Source: Paenibacillus_AR sp051594765 (GTDB taxonomy: Bacteria > Bacillota > Bacilli > Paenibacillales > NBRC-103111). Taken from it: a stretch of DNA of 64,000 nt. The stretch covers positions 186,001 to 250,000 of the forward strand of contig NZ_JBPPGJ010000002.1 in assembly GCF_051594765.1 (NCBI RefSeq). The letters are read 5' to 3'. Of this stretch, positions 24,809 through 34,820 are shown piece by piece. The position numbers and the translations under genes were made by a program. Under the pieces are notes generated by a model, which did not search any database, had not been told where the DNA came from, and worked only from the letters and a program-made list of their open reading frames with translations. The stretch's first letter is position 1. Every line of letters starts with the position of its first letter.

Positions 24809-25891
24809 TTACGCTTTGCGGATCGCTGCAACAATCAGATCGCCCATGGCAGTGGTGCCGATGGCCTTGGACTTGTCGGTGGCGATGTCCCCGGTCCGGT
24901 GGCCGGCATCCAGCACTTCCTTGACGGCAGTCTCGATGGCTTGCGCCGCGTCGTGGTAGCCGAAGGTCAGTCGGAACATCAGGGCCACGGACAGGATGGT
25001 GGCGATCGGGTTGGCGATGCCTCTGCCGGCGATGTCCGGCGCGGAGCCGTGAATCGGCTCGTACAGGCCGAAGCTTCCTTCGCCCAGGGAGGCGGAGGAG
25101 AGCATGCCGATGGAGCCGGTCAGCATGGCTGCCTCATCGCTCAGGATGTCGCCGAACATGTTCTCGGTGACGATGACGTCGAAGCTGGACGGACGGCGGA
25201 GAAGCTGCATCGCGCAGTTGTCGACGAGCACGTGCTCCAGCTCAATGTCCGGGTAGTCGGCTGCAACGCGGATGACGGTCTCTCTCCATAAGCGGGAGGT
25301 CTCCAGCACGTTGGCTTTGTCGACGGAGGCCACCTTCTTGCGGCGGTTGCGGGCGATCTCGAAGGCTTGGCGCGCGATGCGCTCCACTTCCTTCACACTG
25401 TACACGCAGGTGTCGACGGCTTCTTGGCCGTTAGGGCCCTCGCGGCGCAGCTTGTCTCCGAAGTAGATGCCCCCTGTCAGCTCGCGGACCACGATCAGGT
25501 CGGTGCCTTCCAGCACCTCAGGCTTCAGGGTGGACGCATCCTTCAAGCAGTCGAAGATGACCGCCGGGCGGATGTTGGAGAACAGGCCCAGAGCCTTGCG
25601 GATGCCTAACAGACCGGTCTCAGGACGCAGCTCCTTCGGGTTGTTGTCCCACTTCGGTCCGCCTACGGCGCCCAAAAGGACGGCGTCTGCGCCTTTGCAC
25701 ATCGCCAGAGTATCCTCTGGCAATGGAGTTCCCCGCTCGTCAATTGCGATCCCGCCGAACAAGCCGTGCTCGGTCTCGAATTGGTAGCCGAACAGCTCCT
25801 CTGTCTTCTTCAATACCTTCTCCGCTTCCGCAATAACCTCCGGGCCGATCCCGTCGCCTGCGATTACGGCAATCTTTTTGACTTCCGCCAT
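24809..25891 (-). CDS. leuB: 3-isopropylmalate dehydrogenase
   Basis: LeuB oxidises and decarboxylates 3-isopropylmalate with NAD, the third step of leucine synthesis. The 360-residue protein has the expected N-terminus (KIAVIAGDGIGPEVIAEAEKV), the substrate loop LLGAVGGPKWD, the catalytic YFGDK and KANVLE residues, and the signature NMFGDILSDEAAMLTGSIGMLSSASLG. The start has AGAGGAG. It is separated from the upstream permease gene by a terminator and has its own putative regulatory palindrome at 25992-26014. Confidence 0.96.
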   Translation of the reverse strand: MAEVKKIAVIAGDGIGPEVIAEAEKVLKKTEELFGYQFETEHGLFGGIAIDERGTPLPEDTLAMCKGADAVLLGAVGGPKWDNNPKELRPETGLLGIRKALGLFSNIRPAVIFDCLKDASTLKPEVLEGTDLIVVRELTGGIYFGDKLRREGPNGQEAVDTCVYSVKEVERIARQAFEIARNRRKKVASVDKANVLETSRLWRETVIRVAADYPDIELEHVLVDNCAMQLLRRPSSFDVIVTENMFGDILSDEAAMLTGSIGMLSSASLGEGSFGLYEPIHGSAPDIAGRGIANPIATILSVALMFRLTFGYHDAAQAIETAVKEVLDAGHRTGDIATDKSKAIGTTAMGDLIVAAIRKA

Positions 25892-25991
25892 GGTTGGAAC
25901 ACTCCTCTTCTCGTCACTTGCTCAATGGTCTTGATCTTCCTTCTATTGTGGCACAAGATCCTGTCGTTTACAAAGATATGATATCTATGAT

Positions 25992-26014
25992 TTCTATAGG
26001 CTATACCTATAGAA
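25992..26014. promoter_or_regulatory. Palindrome in the leuB upstream region, possible LysR-type operator
   Basis: TTCTATAGG-N5-CCTATAGAA is a perfect 9-bp inverted repeat about 100 bases upstream of leuB and just past the permease terminator. The ATAGG-N-CCTAT form resembles LysR-family boxes. No regulator gene lies beside it in this window. Confidence 0.45.
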
Positions 26015-26023
26015 CGATATGAC

Positions 26024-26051
26024 AAAAACCCGGCTGTATGCAGCCGGGCTT
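26024..26051 (-). terminator. Intrinsic terminator of the permease gene
   Basis: AGCCCGGCTG / CAGCCGGGTT with a short loop and TTTTTG on the minus strand. Confidence 0.85.
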
Positions 26052-26060
26052 GAAAGGTTC

Positions 26061-27476
26061 CTATTTCGATTCGAGAGTCGCTTGGCCTTCCGGCGTGTTC
26101 AGCACACTGTTGCGGTAGCCGTAGGCGAAGTAGATGATCAGGCCGATGATCAGCCATACCACGAAGGCTTTCCAGGTAAAGGCCTCCAGCTGCAGCATCA
26201 GGTAGCCGCAGGAAACCACACTGGCCAAGGAGACGAACCATATTGCAGGCACGCGGAAGGCTCGCTTCAGATCCGGACGGGTATAACGCATGACCAGAAC
26301 GCCCAAGGATACGGTGGCGAATGCGAACAGGGTGCCGATGCTTGTCAGAGAAGCCAGCTTGCCGAGCGGCATGAAGCCCGCGATAAAGGTGACGATCCCG
26401 CCGATGATCCAGGTGTTGATGGCCGGAGTCTGGGTCTTCGTGTTGACCTTGGAGAGCACCTTCGGCAGCAGTCCGTCACGGGACATGGCGAAGAACAGGC
26501 GGGATTGGCCGTACAGCATAACCAGCAGCACGGTGGTGATCCCCGCGATAGCTCCCAGGGAGACGAGTCCAGCCGCCCAATCCTGGCCGATGAATTCCAG
26601 GGCGAAGGCAACCGGATCCTTCACATTCAACTGGCTGTAGGGAACCAGGCCGGTCAGGATGAAGGAAACGACAACATACAGAAGCGTACAGACGGCCAGC
26701 GAGCTGATGATGCCGATGGGCACGTCGCGCTGCGGATTGCGGACTTCCTCCGCCGCGGTGGAGACACTGTCAAAGCCGATGTAGGCGAAGAAGATGGCGC
26801 TGGCGCCGGAAGCTACTCCATCGAAGCCGAACGGCATGAACGGCGTCCAGTTCTCCGGCTTGACGTACCATACGCCGACTCCAATGAAGAGCAGCACCAC
26901 GGCCAGCTTGATGACGACCATAAGCGAGTTGAACTTGGCGGTCTTCTGGACCCCGCGGGTCAGCAGGAGGACGATCAGAAGAACGATGACGGCTGCCGGG
27001 AGATCGAAGTAGGTTCCCGCTGCGCTGTCATAAGCACTCGTTAGCGCATGGGGCAGATGGATGCCGAATCCATTCAATAAACTCTGGAAATAACCGGACC
27101 AGCCGATGGCGACGGCCGATGACGCCACTCCGTACTCCAGGATCAGGTCCCAGCCTAGAATCCAGGCCAGCATCTCTCCGAAGGCGGCATAGCTGTACGT
27201 ATAGGCACTGCCCGATGCGGGAACGGAAGAAGCGAATTCGGAATAGCACAGCGCTGCGAATACACAAGCGATGCCTGCGAGAATGAAGGACAAGACGAGA
27301 GCCGGTCCGGCATGCTTGGCCGCGGCCACGCCGGTCAGAACGAAGATGCCTGTTCCGATGATGGCGCCTACACCGAGAAGAGTCAGGTCCATGGCGCCCA
27401 GCGCCTTCTTCAGCGAGGTCTTGCCATCCCCTCCTCCGATCAGCGCCTCGATGCTTTTTCTGCGGAATAAATTCAT
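26061..27476 (-). CDS. APC-family amino-acid permease (YfnA/cationic amino-acid transporter type)
   Basis: The 471-residue protein has about 12-13 membrane segments. The first holds the APC signature GVGAIIGTGIFVLTG, and the region FFAYIGFDSVSTAAEEVRNPQRD is the conserved block of the CAT/YfnA branch. It takes up amino acids with proton coupling. It sits between leuA and leuB on the same strand with its own terminator, which suggests import of branched-chain or other amino acids, but specificity is not readable. GGGGAG precedes the ATG. The upstream 260 bases are AT-rich and hold possible structure. Confidence 0.88.
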   Translation of the reverse strand: MNLFRRKSIEALIGGGDGKTSLKKALGAMDLTLLGVGAIIGTGIFVLTGVAAAKHAGPALVLSFILAGIACVFAALCYSEFASSVPASGSAYTYSYAAFGEMLAWILGWDLILEYGVASSAVAIGWSGYFQSLLNGFGIHLPHALTSAYDSAAGTYFDLPAAVIVLLIVLLLTRGVQKTAKFNSLMVVIKLAVVLLFIGVGVWYVKPENWTPFMPFGFDGVASGASAIFFAYIGFDSVSTAAEEVRNPQRDVPIGIISSLAVCTLLYVVVSFILTGLVPYSQLNVKDPVAFALEFIGQDWAAGLVSLGAIAGITTVLLVMLYGQSRLFFAMSRDGLLPKVLSKVNTKTQTPAINTWIIGGIVTFIAGFMPLGKLASLTSIGTLFAFATVSLGVLVMRYTRPDLKRAFRVPAIWFVSLASVVSCGYLMLQLEAFTWKAFVVWLIIGLIIYFAYGYRNSVLNTPEGQATLESK

Positions 27477-27675
27477 GAATGTCTCCCCTGTTCGTTCAAC
27501 GTTTTGATGCTGTATCGCATTAAACCGTCAATTGGTATGATGCTATTTTCTAAGATTGCCTCCATTGATACAGTGATATAAATCATACCGTCGACATTTT
27601 TCACCATTAATTCACAGATTGTTAATTCAATGGTCAATTCCACGGTTAATTTATTGGATTTGATTTCCTGCCCGC

Positions 27676-27724
27676 AAAAAAAGAACGCTCTTCTGTCCTA
27701 TCATGGACAAAAGAGCGTCTTTTC
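27676..27724 (-). terminator. Intrinsic terminator of leuA
   Basis: GACGCTCTTTTGTCC pairs with GGACAGAAGAGCGTTC and is followed by a seven-T run on the minus strand. Confidence 0.85.
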
Positions 27725-27740
27725 ATGAGCCGAAGCCCGA

Positions 27741-29288
<1,548 letters not shown>

Positions 29289-29424
29289 CCCAATTCACCT
29301 CCGGGTCTGGAGGGTGAAAAGCAAAATGCCCGGACCGGTGGAAATCTGCGCGATTCGCCACCGACCCGAAGCCTTCATTGCTTAAACCCTCTTCAATTAG
29401 TAATCACAGGTGCAATCCTGCGGA

Positions 29425-30417
29425 TTACTTCTTAATCCAATGCATCATTTCACGCAGCTGGCGGCCGGTGGTTTCGATCTGATGCTCGGACTCTTGACGG
29501 CGGATCGCAGTAAGGAATGCGCGGTTGGACTGGTTCTCCAGGATGAAGTCGCGGGCGAACTTGCCTTGCTGGATGTCGGACAGCACGCGCTTCATTTCCT
29601 TCTTGGTCTCTTCGGTTACGATTCGGGGGCCGGTTACGTAGTCGCCGTACTCCGCGGTGTTGGAGATGGAGTGGCGCATAGCCGCCAGACCGCCCTCGTA
29701 CATGAGGTCGACGATCAGCTTCAGCTCGTGAAGGCACTCGAAGTATGCCATCTCCGGAGCATAGCCGGCTTCAACCAGAGTCTCGAAGCCTGCTTTGACC
29801 AGTGCAGAGGTGCCGCCGCACAGAACGGCTTGCTCGCCGAACAGGTCGGTCTCGGTCTCTTCACGGAAGGAGGTTTCGAAAACGCCGGCACGGGTACAGC
29901 CGATACCCTTGGCGTAAGCAAGGCCGATTTCCTTGGCTTTGCCGGTAGCGTCTTGGTATACCGCGATCAGGCCCGGTACGCCGAAGCCTTCCACATAAGT
30001 ACGGCGCACCATGTGGCCCGGGGATTTCGGAGCGACCAGGAAGACGTCCTTGTCGGCGGACGGAACGATCTGGCCGAAGTGGATGTTGAAGCCGTGGGAG
30101 AACATGATGGCCGCGCCTTGCTTCAGGTTCGGCTCGATCTCTTCGGCGTAGACTTTCGCTTGGGTCTCGTCCGGCAGCAGGATCTGGATGACGTCGGCGA
30201 TGCGGGCTGCTTCGGATACGCTCAGCACCTCGAAGCCGTCGTTCTGGGCGGTCTGGGCGGATTTGCCCGGACGAATGCCGATGACGACCTTCAGGCCGCT
30301 GTCGCGAAGATTTTGGGCTTGGGCATGGCCTTGGCTGCCGTAGCCGATGATGGCGATGGTTTTGCCTTGAAGATAGCTAAGATCTGCGTCTTTTTCGTAG
30401 TAGATGTTTGCTGCCAT
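29425..30417 (-). CDS. ilvC: Ketol-acid reductoisomerase
   Basis: IlvC isomerises and reduces acetolactate or acetohydroxybutyrate with NADPH and magnesium. The 330-residue class I enzyme starts MAANIYYEKDADLSYLQGK, has the GYGSQGHAQAQNLRDSG dinucleotide loop and the EETETDLFGEQ metal-binding region. The start at 30417 has AAGGAGGAA; a longer frame to 30495 has none. A -10 TATAAT lies upstream, so it can be transcribed apart from ilvBH. Confidence 0.96.
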   Translation of the reverse strand: MAANIYYEKDADLSYLQGKTIAIIGYGSQGHAQAQNLRDSGLKVVIGIRPGKSAQTAQNDGFEVLSVSEAARIADVIQILLPDETQAKVYAEEIEPNLKQGAAIMFSHGFNIHFGQIVPSADKDVFLVAPKSPGHMVRRTYVEGFGVPGLIAVYQDATGKAKEIGLAYAKGIGCTRAGVFETSFREETETDLFGEQAVLCGGTSALVKAGFETLVEAGYAPEMAYFECLHELKLIVDLMYEGGLAAMRHSISNTAEYGDYVTGPRIVTEETKKEMKRVLSDIQQGKFARDFILENQSNRAFLTAIRRQESEHQIETTGRQLREMMHWIKK

Positions 30418-30526
30418 GGGGTAGTTCCTCCTTATAATTGGGTCCCTCCGAAGCGGGCGCTTCAGAAGCGGAGCAGGGCGTTTCCGTCCTCTCAAGCGTC
30501 CGCTCCGGACAGGATGCTTTTTTTTT

Positions 30527-30555
30527 ATTATACTCTAATCATGTAAAGCGTTAAA
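30527..30555 (-). promoter_or_regulatory. Promoter of ilvC
   Basis: On the minus strand a weak -35 TTTAAC and a perfect -10 TATAAT are spaced by 17 bases. The leader of about 100 bases has small hairpins. Confidence 0.55.
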
Positions 30556-30578
30556 GCAGTTTTTTCGATCCCCCTCAT

Positions 30579-31033
30579 TCCCCCTTGGCCAAGGGGGAGG
30601 TGCCGGGCGCTCACCCGCCCCGGCTCCCCGGAAACGTTGCGTTGGCGTGACCTGGGCCGTCTTCGAAGGTGGGGTTGGCGCTGACCTCGCTTGTCGTCCC
30701 CATCCGGAACCTGGCTGCCGACTGCCGGCGGCGGCCAGGTTCGGGGTGGAGACCCGCTTAACCTTTGCGTTCTCCCTCTACGTGGTGCCCCTGCTGCCTG
30801 CTACTCTCGAGGTTGGGGTGGTACTGCCTGCTGTGAGCCGCCTCACGCGTTGCCGCGTGAAGCTCTTGTTCTTGGGCGGGGTAGACGCTGAGCCTTACGC
30901 CCGCTCTCCCCCGCATATCCTCAATCCCTCAAACCATAAAACCTAAACCTCAAAACCAAAACCTCAAAACCAAAACCTCAAAACCCAAACCCTATAACCT
31001 AACGCGTTTCGCTGAGCCTTACGCCCGCTCTCC
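30579..31033. repeat. Hairpin- and repeat-rich insert between ilvH and ilvC
   Basis: The 645-base gap (30418-31062) holds no convincing gene. It contains a perfect 20-bp palindrome TCCCCCTTGGCCAAGGGGGA (30579-30598), an inverted pair of about 11 bp at 30704-30715/30734-30744, a perfect TCACGCG/CGCGTGA hairpin (30843-30860), and a 23-bp direct repeat starting GCTGAGCCTTACGCCCGC at 30887 and 31011. The two direct repeats bracket a run of AACC-type microrepeats (about 30935-31000, unit near CCTCAAAACCAAAA). The rest is very GC-rich. This looks like a dispersed intergenic element or its remains. Confidence 0.7.
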
Positions 31034-31062
31034 ACTTTCGGTTATTTCAAGCTTCGCTCGTA

Positions 31063-31554
31063 TTACTTCGCCGAGCCCCGGATCATGGCGGTGGCCCCGG
31101 TACGGGACAGCTCCCGGATCCGGTATGGCCGCAGCACCTCGACCATGGCGTCGATCTTCTCCGTATCGCCGACGACCTGGACGATCATGCTGTTCGGGCC
31201 GATATCCACGACGGAAGCGCGGAAGGTCTCGACGATGCTTACGATCTCCGGACGGACGGCTGGCTCCGCACTGATCTTGATCAGCGCCAGCTCCCGGGCC
31301 ACCATCGGGTTGGACGACAGGTCCACCACTTTGATGACATCGACGATTTTGTATAATTGCTTCTCGATCTGCTCCAACGTTTTATCGTCTCCCGTGGTCA
31401 CGATGACCATACGGGAAAGGCCTTTTTCCTCGGACTCGCCTACGGTGATGCTCTCGATGTTGAAGCCTCTGCGGCCGAACAGGCCGGAGACCCGCTGCAG
31501 GACTCCGGGTTGGTCATTGACCAGGACGGATATGGTATGCTTGGTCGTATTCAT
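31063..31554 (-). CDS. ilvH: Acetolactate synthase small (regulatory) subunit
   Basis: The 163-residue protein has an N-terminal ACT domain (KHTISVLVNDQPGVLQRVSGLFGRRGFNIESI) and a C-terminal regulatory domain. It binds the IlvB catalytic subunit and confers feedback control by valine. Its ATG overlaps the ilvB stop region by four bases, so translation is coupled. The name ilvN is also used for this subunit. Confidence 0.95.
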   Translation of the reverse strand: MNTTKHTISVLVNDQPGVLQRVSGLFGRRGFNIESITVGESEEKGLSRMVIVTTGDDKTLEQIEKQLYKIVDVIKVVDLSSNPMVARELALIKISAEPAVRPEIVSIVETFRASVVDIGPNSMIVQVVGDTEKIDAMVEVLRPYRIRELSRTGATAMIRGSAK

Positions 31555-33296
31555 TCCTCATCCCCCATTAACATCTCGCCGATTGTCTTCCCTTGCGTAA
31601 CCATCGGATACACGTTCTCGTGCTTGCGGACGACGAACTCCACCAGTACCGGTCCGTCCGTGGCCATCGCTTCCTCCCATGCCCGGCGTGCATCTTCCTT
31701 GTTCGACGCCCGAAGGCCCTTCACGCCGTAGGCTTCCGCCAGCTTCACGAAGTCCGGGCTTCCGGCAAGGTCGATGTGGCTGTAACGATTCTCGTAGATG
31801 ATCTCCTGCCACTGGCGGACCATGCCCAGCACCTGGTTGTTGATGACGACGATCTTGACCGGAATCTTGTTGATGGCGCAGATGGCCAGCTCCTGGGAGC
31901 ACATCTGCATGCCGCCGTCTCCGTTGATGGAGATGACCAGCGTATCCGGGTTCCCCATCTGGGCGCCGATGGCGGATGGGAAGCCGAAGCCCATGGTCCC
32001 CAGACCGCCCGAGGTGACGAAGGACCGCGGACGGTTGAACTTGTAATACTGCGCCGTCCACATCTGATGCTGGCCTACGTCGGTGGTCACGATGGCGTCG
32101 CCCTTGGTGGTTTCATTCAGCAGCTCAATGACCCATTGGGGCTTCAGCTCTTCGTCAGAATCCTTGTATCGCAGCGGCACTTCCGTCTTGTTCTTCTGGA
32201 TCTCCTCGATCCAGGCTTGGGAGTTGGCCGCCTTCGCTTTGGTGTTGGCGTACTGCAGCACGTACTTCACGTCACCGACACAGGGAATGTCGGTGGGGAC
32301 GTTCTTGCCGATCTCGGCAGGATCCACATCGATGTGGGCGATCTTGGCCTTCGGCGCGAAGCCCTCCAGCTTCATGGTCACCCGGTCGTCGAAGCGCGCT
32401 CCGATGGAGATCAGGAGGTCGCAGTTCTGGATCGCCATGTTAGCCGTGTAGGTACCGTGCATGCCCGGCATGCCCATCCACAGCTCATGGCCGCTGGGGA
32501 AGCCGCCCAGACCCAGCAGGGTCGTCGTCACCGGAATACGCGTCTTGTTGACGAATTCCAGCAGCTCGGCCGAAGCATCGGCGTAGACGATGCCGCCGCC
32601 GGCCAGAATGACCGGGCGCTCCGCCTGCTCGATGGCGGACAGAATTTTGTCCACCTGCTTCTTGTTCGGGTCCGTCGTCGGGTTATAGCCCCGGATATTG
32701 ACCTTGGCGTCCGCAGGCTTGAACTCGGCCATATGGGCGGATACGTCCTTCGGAATGTCGATCAATACGGGACCCTTGCGGCCGGTATTGGCGATATGGA
32801 AAGCCTCGTGGATCACACGCGGCAGGTCCTTAACGTCGCGGACCAGATAATTGTGCTTCGTGATCGGCATGGTGATGCCGGTGATGTCCGCCTCCTGGAA
32901 GGCGTCGGTGCCGATCAGCGAGGTGGCTACGTTGCCGGTAATAACGACCAGCGGAACCGAGTCCATAAACGCCGTGGCGATGCCGGTGACCAGGTTGGTG
33001 GCTCCCGGGCCCGAGGTGGCGATACACACGCCTACTTGGCCGGTGGTGCGGGCGTAGCCGTCGGCGGCATGGATGGCGCCCTGCTCGTGGCGGGTCAGCA
33101 GGTGATGGAAGTCGGGATTGCCGTGCATGGCGTCATAAATGTATAGAACGGCTCCTCCGGGGTAACCGAAGACGCATTCCACACCTTCGAGCAGCAGGCA
33201 GCGGAGCAGGATTTCCGATCCGGAAATCACGTCCGGCTTCAGCAGCCGTTCTCTCAGTTCATCCTTCAGCACCTTCGTCGGATTCTCGATACTCAT
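31551..33296 (-). CDS. ilvB: Acetolactate synthase large (catalytic) subunit
   Basis: This ThDP/FAD/Mg enzyme makes acetolactate or acetohydroxybutyrate, the first common step of branched-chain amino-acid synthesis. The 581-residue protein has the Glu-containing VFGYPGGAVL near the start, the RHEQGAIHAADGYAR motif, the FAD region and the C-terminal ThDP motif GDGGMQMCSQELA...NNQVLGMVRQWQ. The start at 33296 has GGGGAGGA; the longer frame runs into the T-box leader. It is preceded by a T-box and a strong promoter, and overlaps ilvH. Confidence 0.96.
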   Translation of the reverse strand: MSIENPTKVLKDELRERLLKPDVISGSEILLRCLLLEGVECVFGYPGGAVLYIYDAMHGNPDFHHLLTRHEQGAIHAADGYARTTGQVGVCIATSGPGATNLVTGIATAFMDSVPLVVITGNVATSLIGTDAFQEADITGITMPITKHNYLVRDVKDLPRVIHEAFHIANTGRKGPVLIDIPKDVSAHMAEFKPADAKVNIRGYNPTTDPNKKQVDKILSAIEQAERPVILAGGGIVYADASAELLEFVNKTRIPVTTTLLGLGGFPSGHELWMGMPGMHGTYTANMAIQNCDLLISIGARFDDRVTMKLEGFAPKAKIAHIDVDPAEIGKNVPTDIPCVGDVKYVLQYANTKAKAANSQAWIEEIQKNKTEVPLRYKDSDEELKPQWVIELLNETTKGDAIVTTDVGQHQMWTAQYYKFNRPRSFVTSGGLGTMGFGFPSAIGAQMGNPDTLVISINGDGGMQMCSQELAICAINKIPVKIVVINNQVLGMVRQWQEIIYENRYSHIDLAGSPDFVKLAEAYGVKGLRASNKEDARRAWEEAMATDGPVLVEFVVRKHENVYPMVTQGKTIGEMLMGDEE

Positions 33297-33339
33297 AGTG
33301 ATCCTCCCCTCAAATTGTGGAGCAAGCTGGTTTCTTCGA

Positions 33340-33704
33340 TCATAACCAAAAAACCCCTTCCGTCCCGAACGCGCAATAATGCCGTTCAAGGGACGAAAGG
33401 GGTTAACTTCCGTGGTACCACCCAGGGTTTGCCGCTCATCTCGCGATGGCGGCCTTAGCAAGTACGGGATCTGTGCATGCTACAGATCCTTATACTTCGA
33501 CACGATAACGTGTGTCCATCCGTTTTCCCCTACTAACCATGCCCGGTGAATGTTCCGTACATGCTGTTCAGGGAAACAGCTCCGAGGTGAGCTCGTTAAT
33601 AAGGGATTAAGGCATTGGTTTCAGCTAGCCCGCTGCTCTCTGGACATAAGAGCCCTTATCACTTCGTCCTCATCATTGCCATGTTCCTGTTTTCGAAAGA
33701 TTTG
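33340..33704 (-). ncRNA. T-box riboswitch of the ilv genes
   Basis: The leader senses uncharged tRNA and allows read-through into ilvB. On the minus strand it contains the T-box sequence AACCCTGGGTGGTACCACGG (plus-strand 33410-33429), a Stem III hairpin GGATCTGT/ACAGATCC (33467-33489), a Stem I base AUAAGGG/CCCUUAU and the motif AGAGAGCAGCGGG. A terminator completes it. The specifier codon lies near CCAATGCCTTAATCC; I cannot choose safely between Leu (CTT or TTA) and Ile (ATC). Operon content supports a branched-chain amino acid. Confidence 0.92.
33348..33404 (-). terminator. Regulated terminator of the T-box leader
   Basis: AACCCCTTTCGTCCC pairs with GGGACGGAAGGGGTT and is followed by a run of T on the minus strand; its 5' arm follows directly on the T-box sequence. 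Confidence 0.9.
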
Positions 33705-33710
33705 TTGATT

Positions 33711-33739
33711 ATTATATGCATCTTTCGAGAGCAAGTCAA
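33711..33739 (-). promoter_or_regulatory. SigA promoter of the ilv T-box leader
   Basis: On the minus strand, TTGACT and a perfect TATAAT are separated by 17 bases; the start is expected near 33704. Confidence 0.85.
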
Positions 33740-33879
33740 TACTCTCTGTTAAACATTTTATGAAACCGTTTCGAAACAAAGACGTTCGTCCACTACACAA
33801 GGACAAATCTCAAGAAATCCGCCCCCGCTATGTGAAGTCCCCCTTCGGATCTGGAGAATCCGTCCCTTCAGCATGGAGC

Positions 33880-34788
33880 TTAACCGAAGCGGTACGTCCG
33901 TGTCCACCGGACAGTCTCACCGGGCTCCAGCCGCAGCTCCACGAACAGCTCGGGGGATACGGTGTGGGCCGTCCCCCATAAGGCCAGCATGGCTGCGGGG
34001 GCATCGCATTCCTCCCCGACACAGGCACCCGTCTCCGCATGACGAAGCTCCCAGCCGACCGGAGACCGTCCTTCCATACCGCCCAGCCTGCAGTAGAATT
34101 CCTGCTCCGGCGTTCCGTTCCAGCGCATTCCGCTAGCGGCCGGCCGTAGGATGACCGGAGAATAATCCGGCTCCATCAACGTCACTTCCAGGGGGAAGGA
34201 CAGCTCCAGCTCATATGCCGTCCCTACGGGCAAGCCGTCCAGAGACAGGAAGTTATGGGCGTATTCGCAGGTATGAATGGGGCGGGCTCCGGCGTTGCGC
34301 AGCTCGTACTCTATCCGCAGGGCGGAGTCCAGCACCGACACCGTCTTCTTATACCCGGCGGCATAGCCCCGGCATTCCACAGGCTCCGTCTCGAAGGTGA
34401 TCCGCTCCGTCTCCGCATGCACGGTCCAATGGAAGGGCTGAAGCGGATAATCTCCCGCGAAGGAATACGGCTCCTCCGATTGCTTCTGAAGCAGACCGAC
34501 ACCCAGCTTGGGAAACCACTCTCCCGGCCGGGTCTCCTCATACCCGAGGGCTTCGAAGATGCCGAACTCGCTGCAGATTCCGGCCCCTCCTCGCTCCAGG
34601 CTGCCGTCATTGGTCTCGTAGGCGCAGTAGCGCCGGCCCGACTTCACCTCCGTCACCTGGGTGATGAAGCCGCTTCGGTCAAACCGCGGACGCCGATAAG
34701 CTCCAGGCAGCGCCAGCTCCACGATCAGTCCCCCGCCTGACAGCACATGCCGCGGTCCGTTCCACGCTCTCTCCTGCCATACTCTCAT
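33880..34788 (-). CDS. Aldose-epimerase/galactose-mutarotase-like protein
   Basis: The 302-residue protein appears to be an all-beta carbohydrate-binding fold of the galactose-mutarotase superfamily (GRRYCAYETNDGSLERGGAGICSEFGIF; IHTCEYAHNFLSLDG). His in CEYAHNF could correspond to a catalytic His of aldose epimerases. It has no signal peptide. GGAGGAAG precedes the ATG, and it follows the GH94 phosphorylase by 32 bases, so it probably handles the sugar or sugar phosphate that the phosphorylase uses or makes. The exact substrate is unknown. Confidence 0.65.
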   Translation of the reverse strand: MRVWQERAWNGPRHVLSGGGLIVELALPGAYRRPRFDRSGFITQVTEVKSGRRYCAYETNDGSLERGGAGICSEFGIFEALGYEETRPGEWFPKLGVGLLQKQSEEPYSFAGDYPLQPFHWTVHAETERITFETEPVECRGYAAGYKKTVSVLDSALRIEYELRNAGARPIHTCEYAHNFLSLDGLPVGTAYELELSFPLEVTLMEPDYSPVILRPAASGMRWNGTPEQEFYCRLGGMEGRSPVGWELRHAETGACVGEECDAPAAMLALWGTAHTVSPELFVELRLEPGETVRWTRTYRFG

Positions 34789-34820
34789 CCCGCTTCCTCC
34801 TTATCGGCTCATGCCGGCTG

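Noticed and set aside
24479..25291. Plus-strand reading frame of 270 codons through the hairpin repeats
   Set aside because: It crosses the repeat array and runs antisense through leuB; it has no ribosome binding site and its sequence reflects the repeat period.
30647..30946. 99-codon plus-strand frame in the ilvH-ilvC gap
   Set aside because: There is no ribosome binding site, no recognisable protein features, and it spans hairpins and a direct repeat.
33621..33806. 61-codon minus-strand frame in the ilv leader
   Set aside because: It overlaps the promoter and Stem I of the T-box and has no ribosome binding site.
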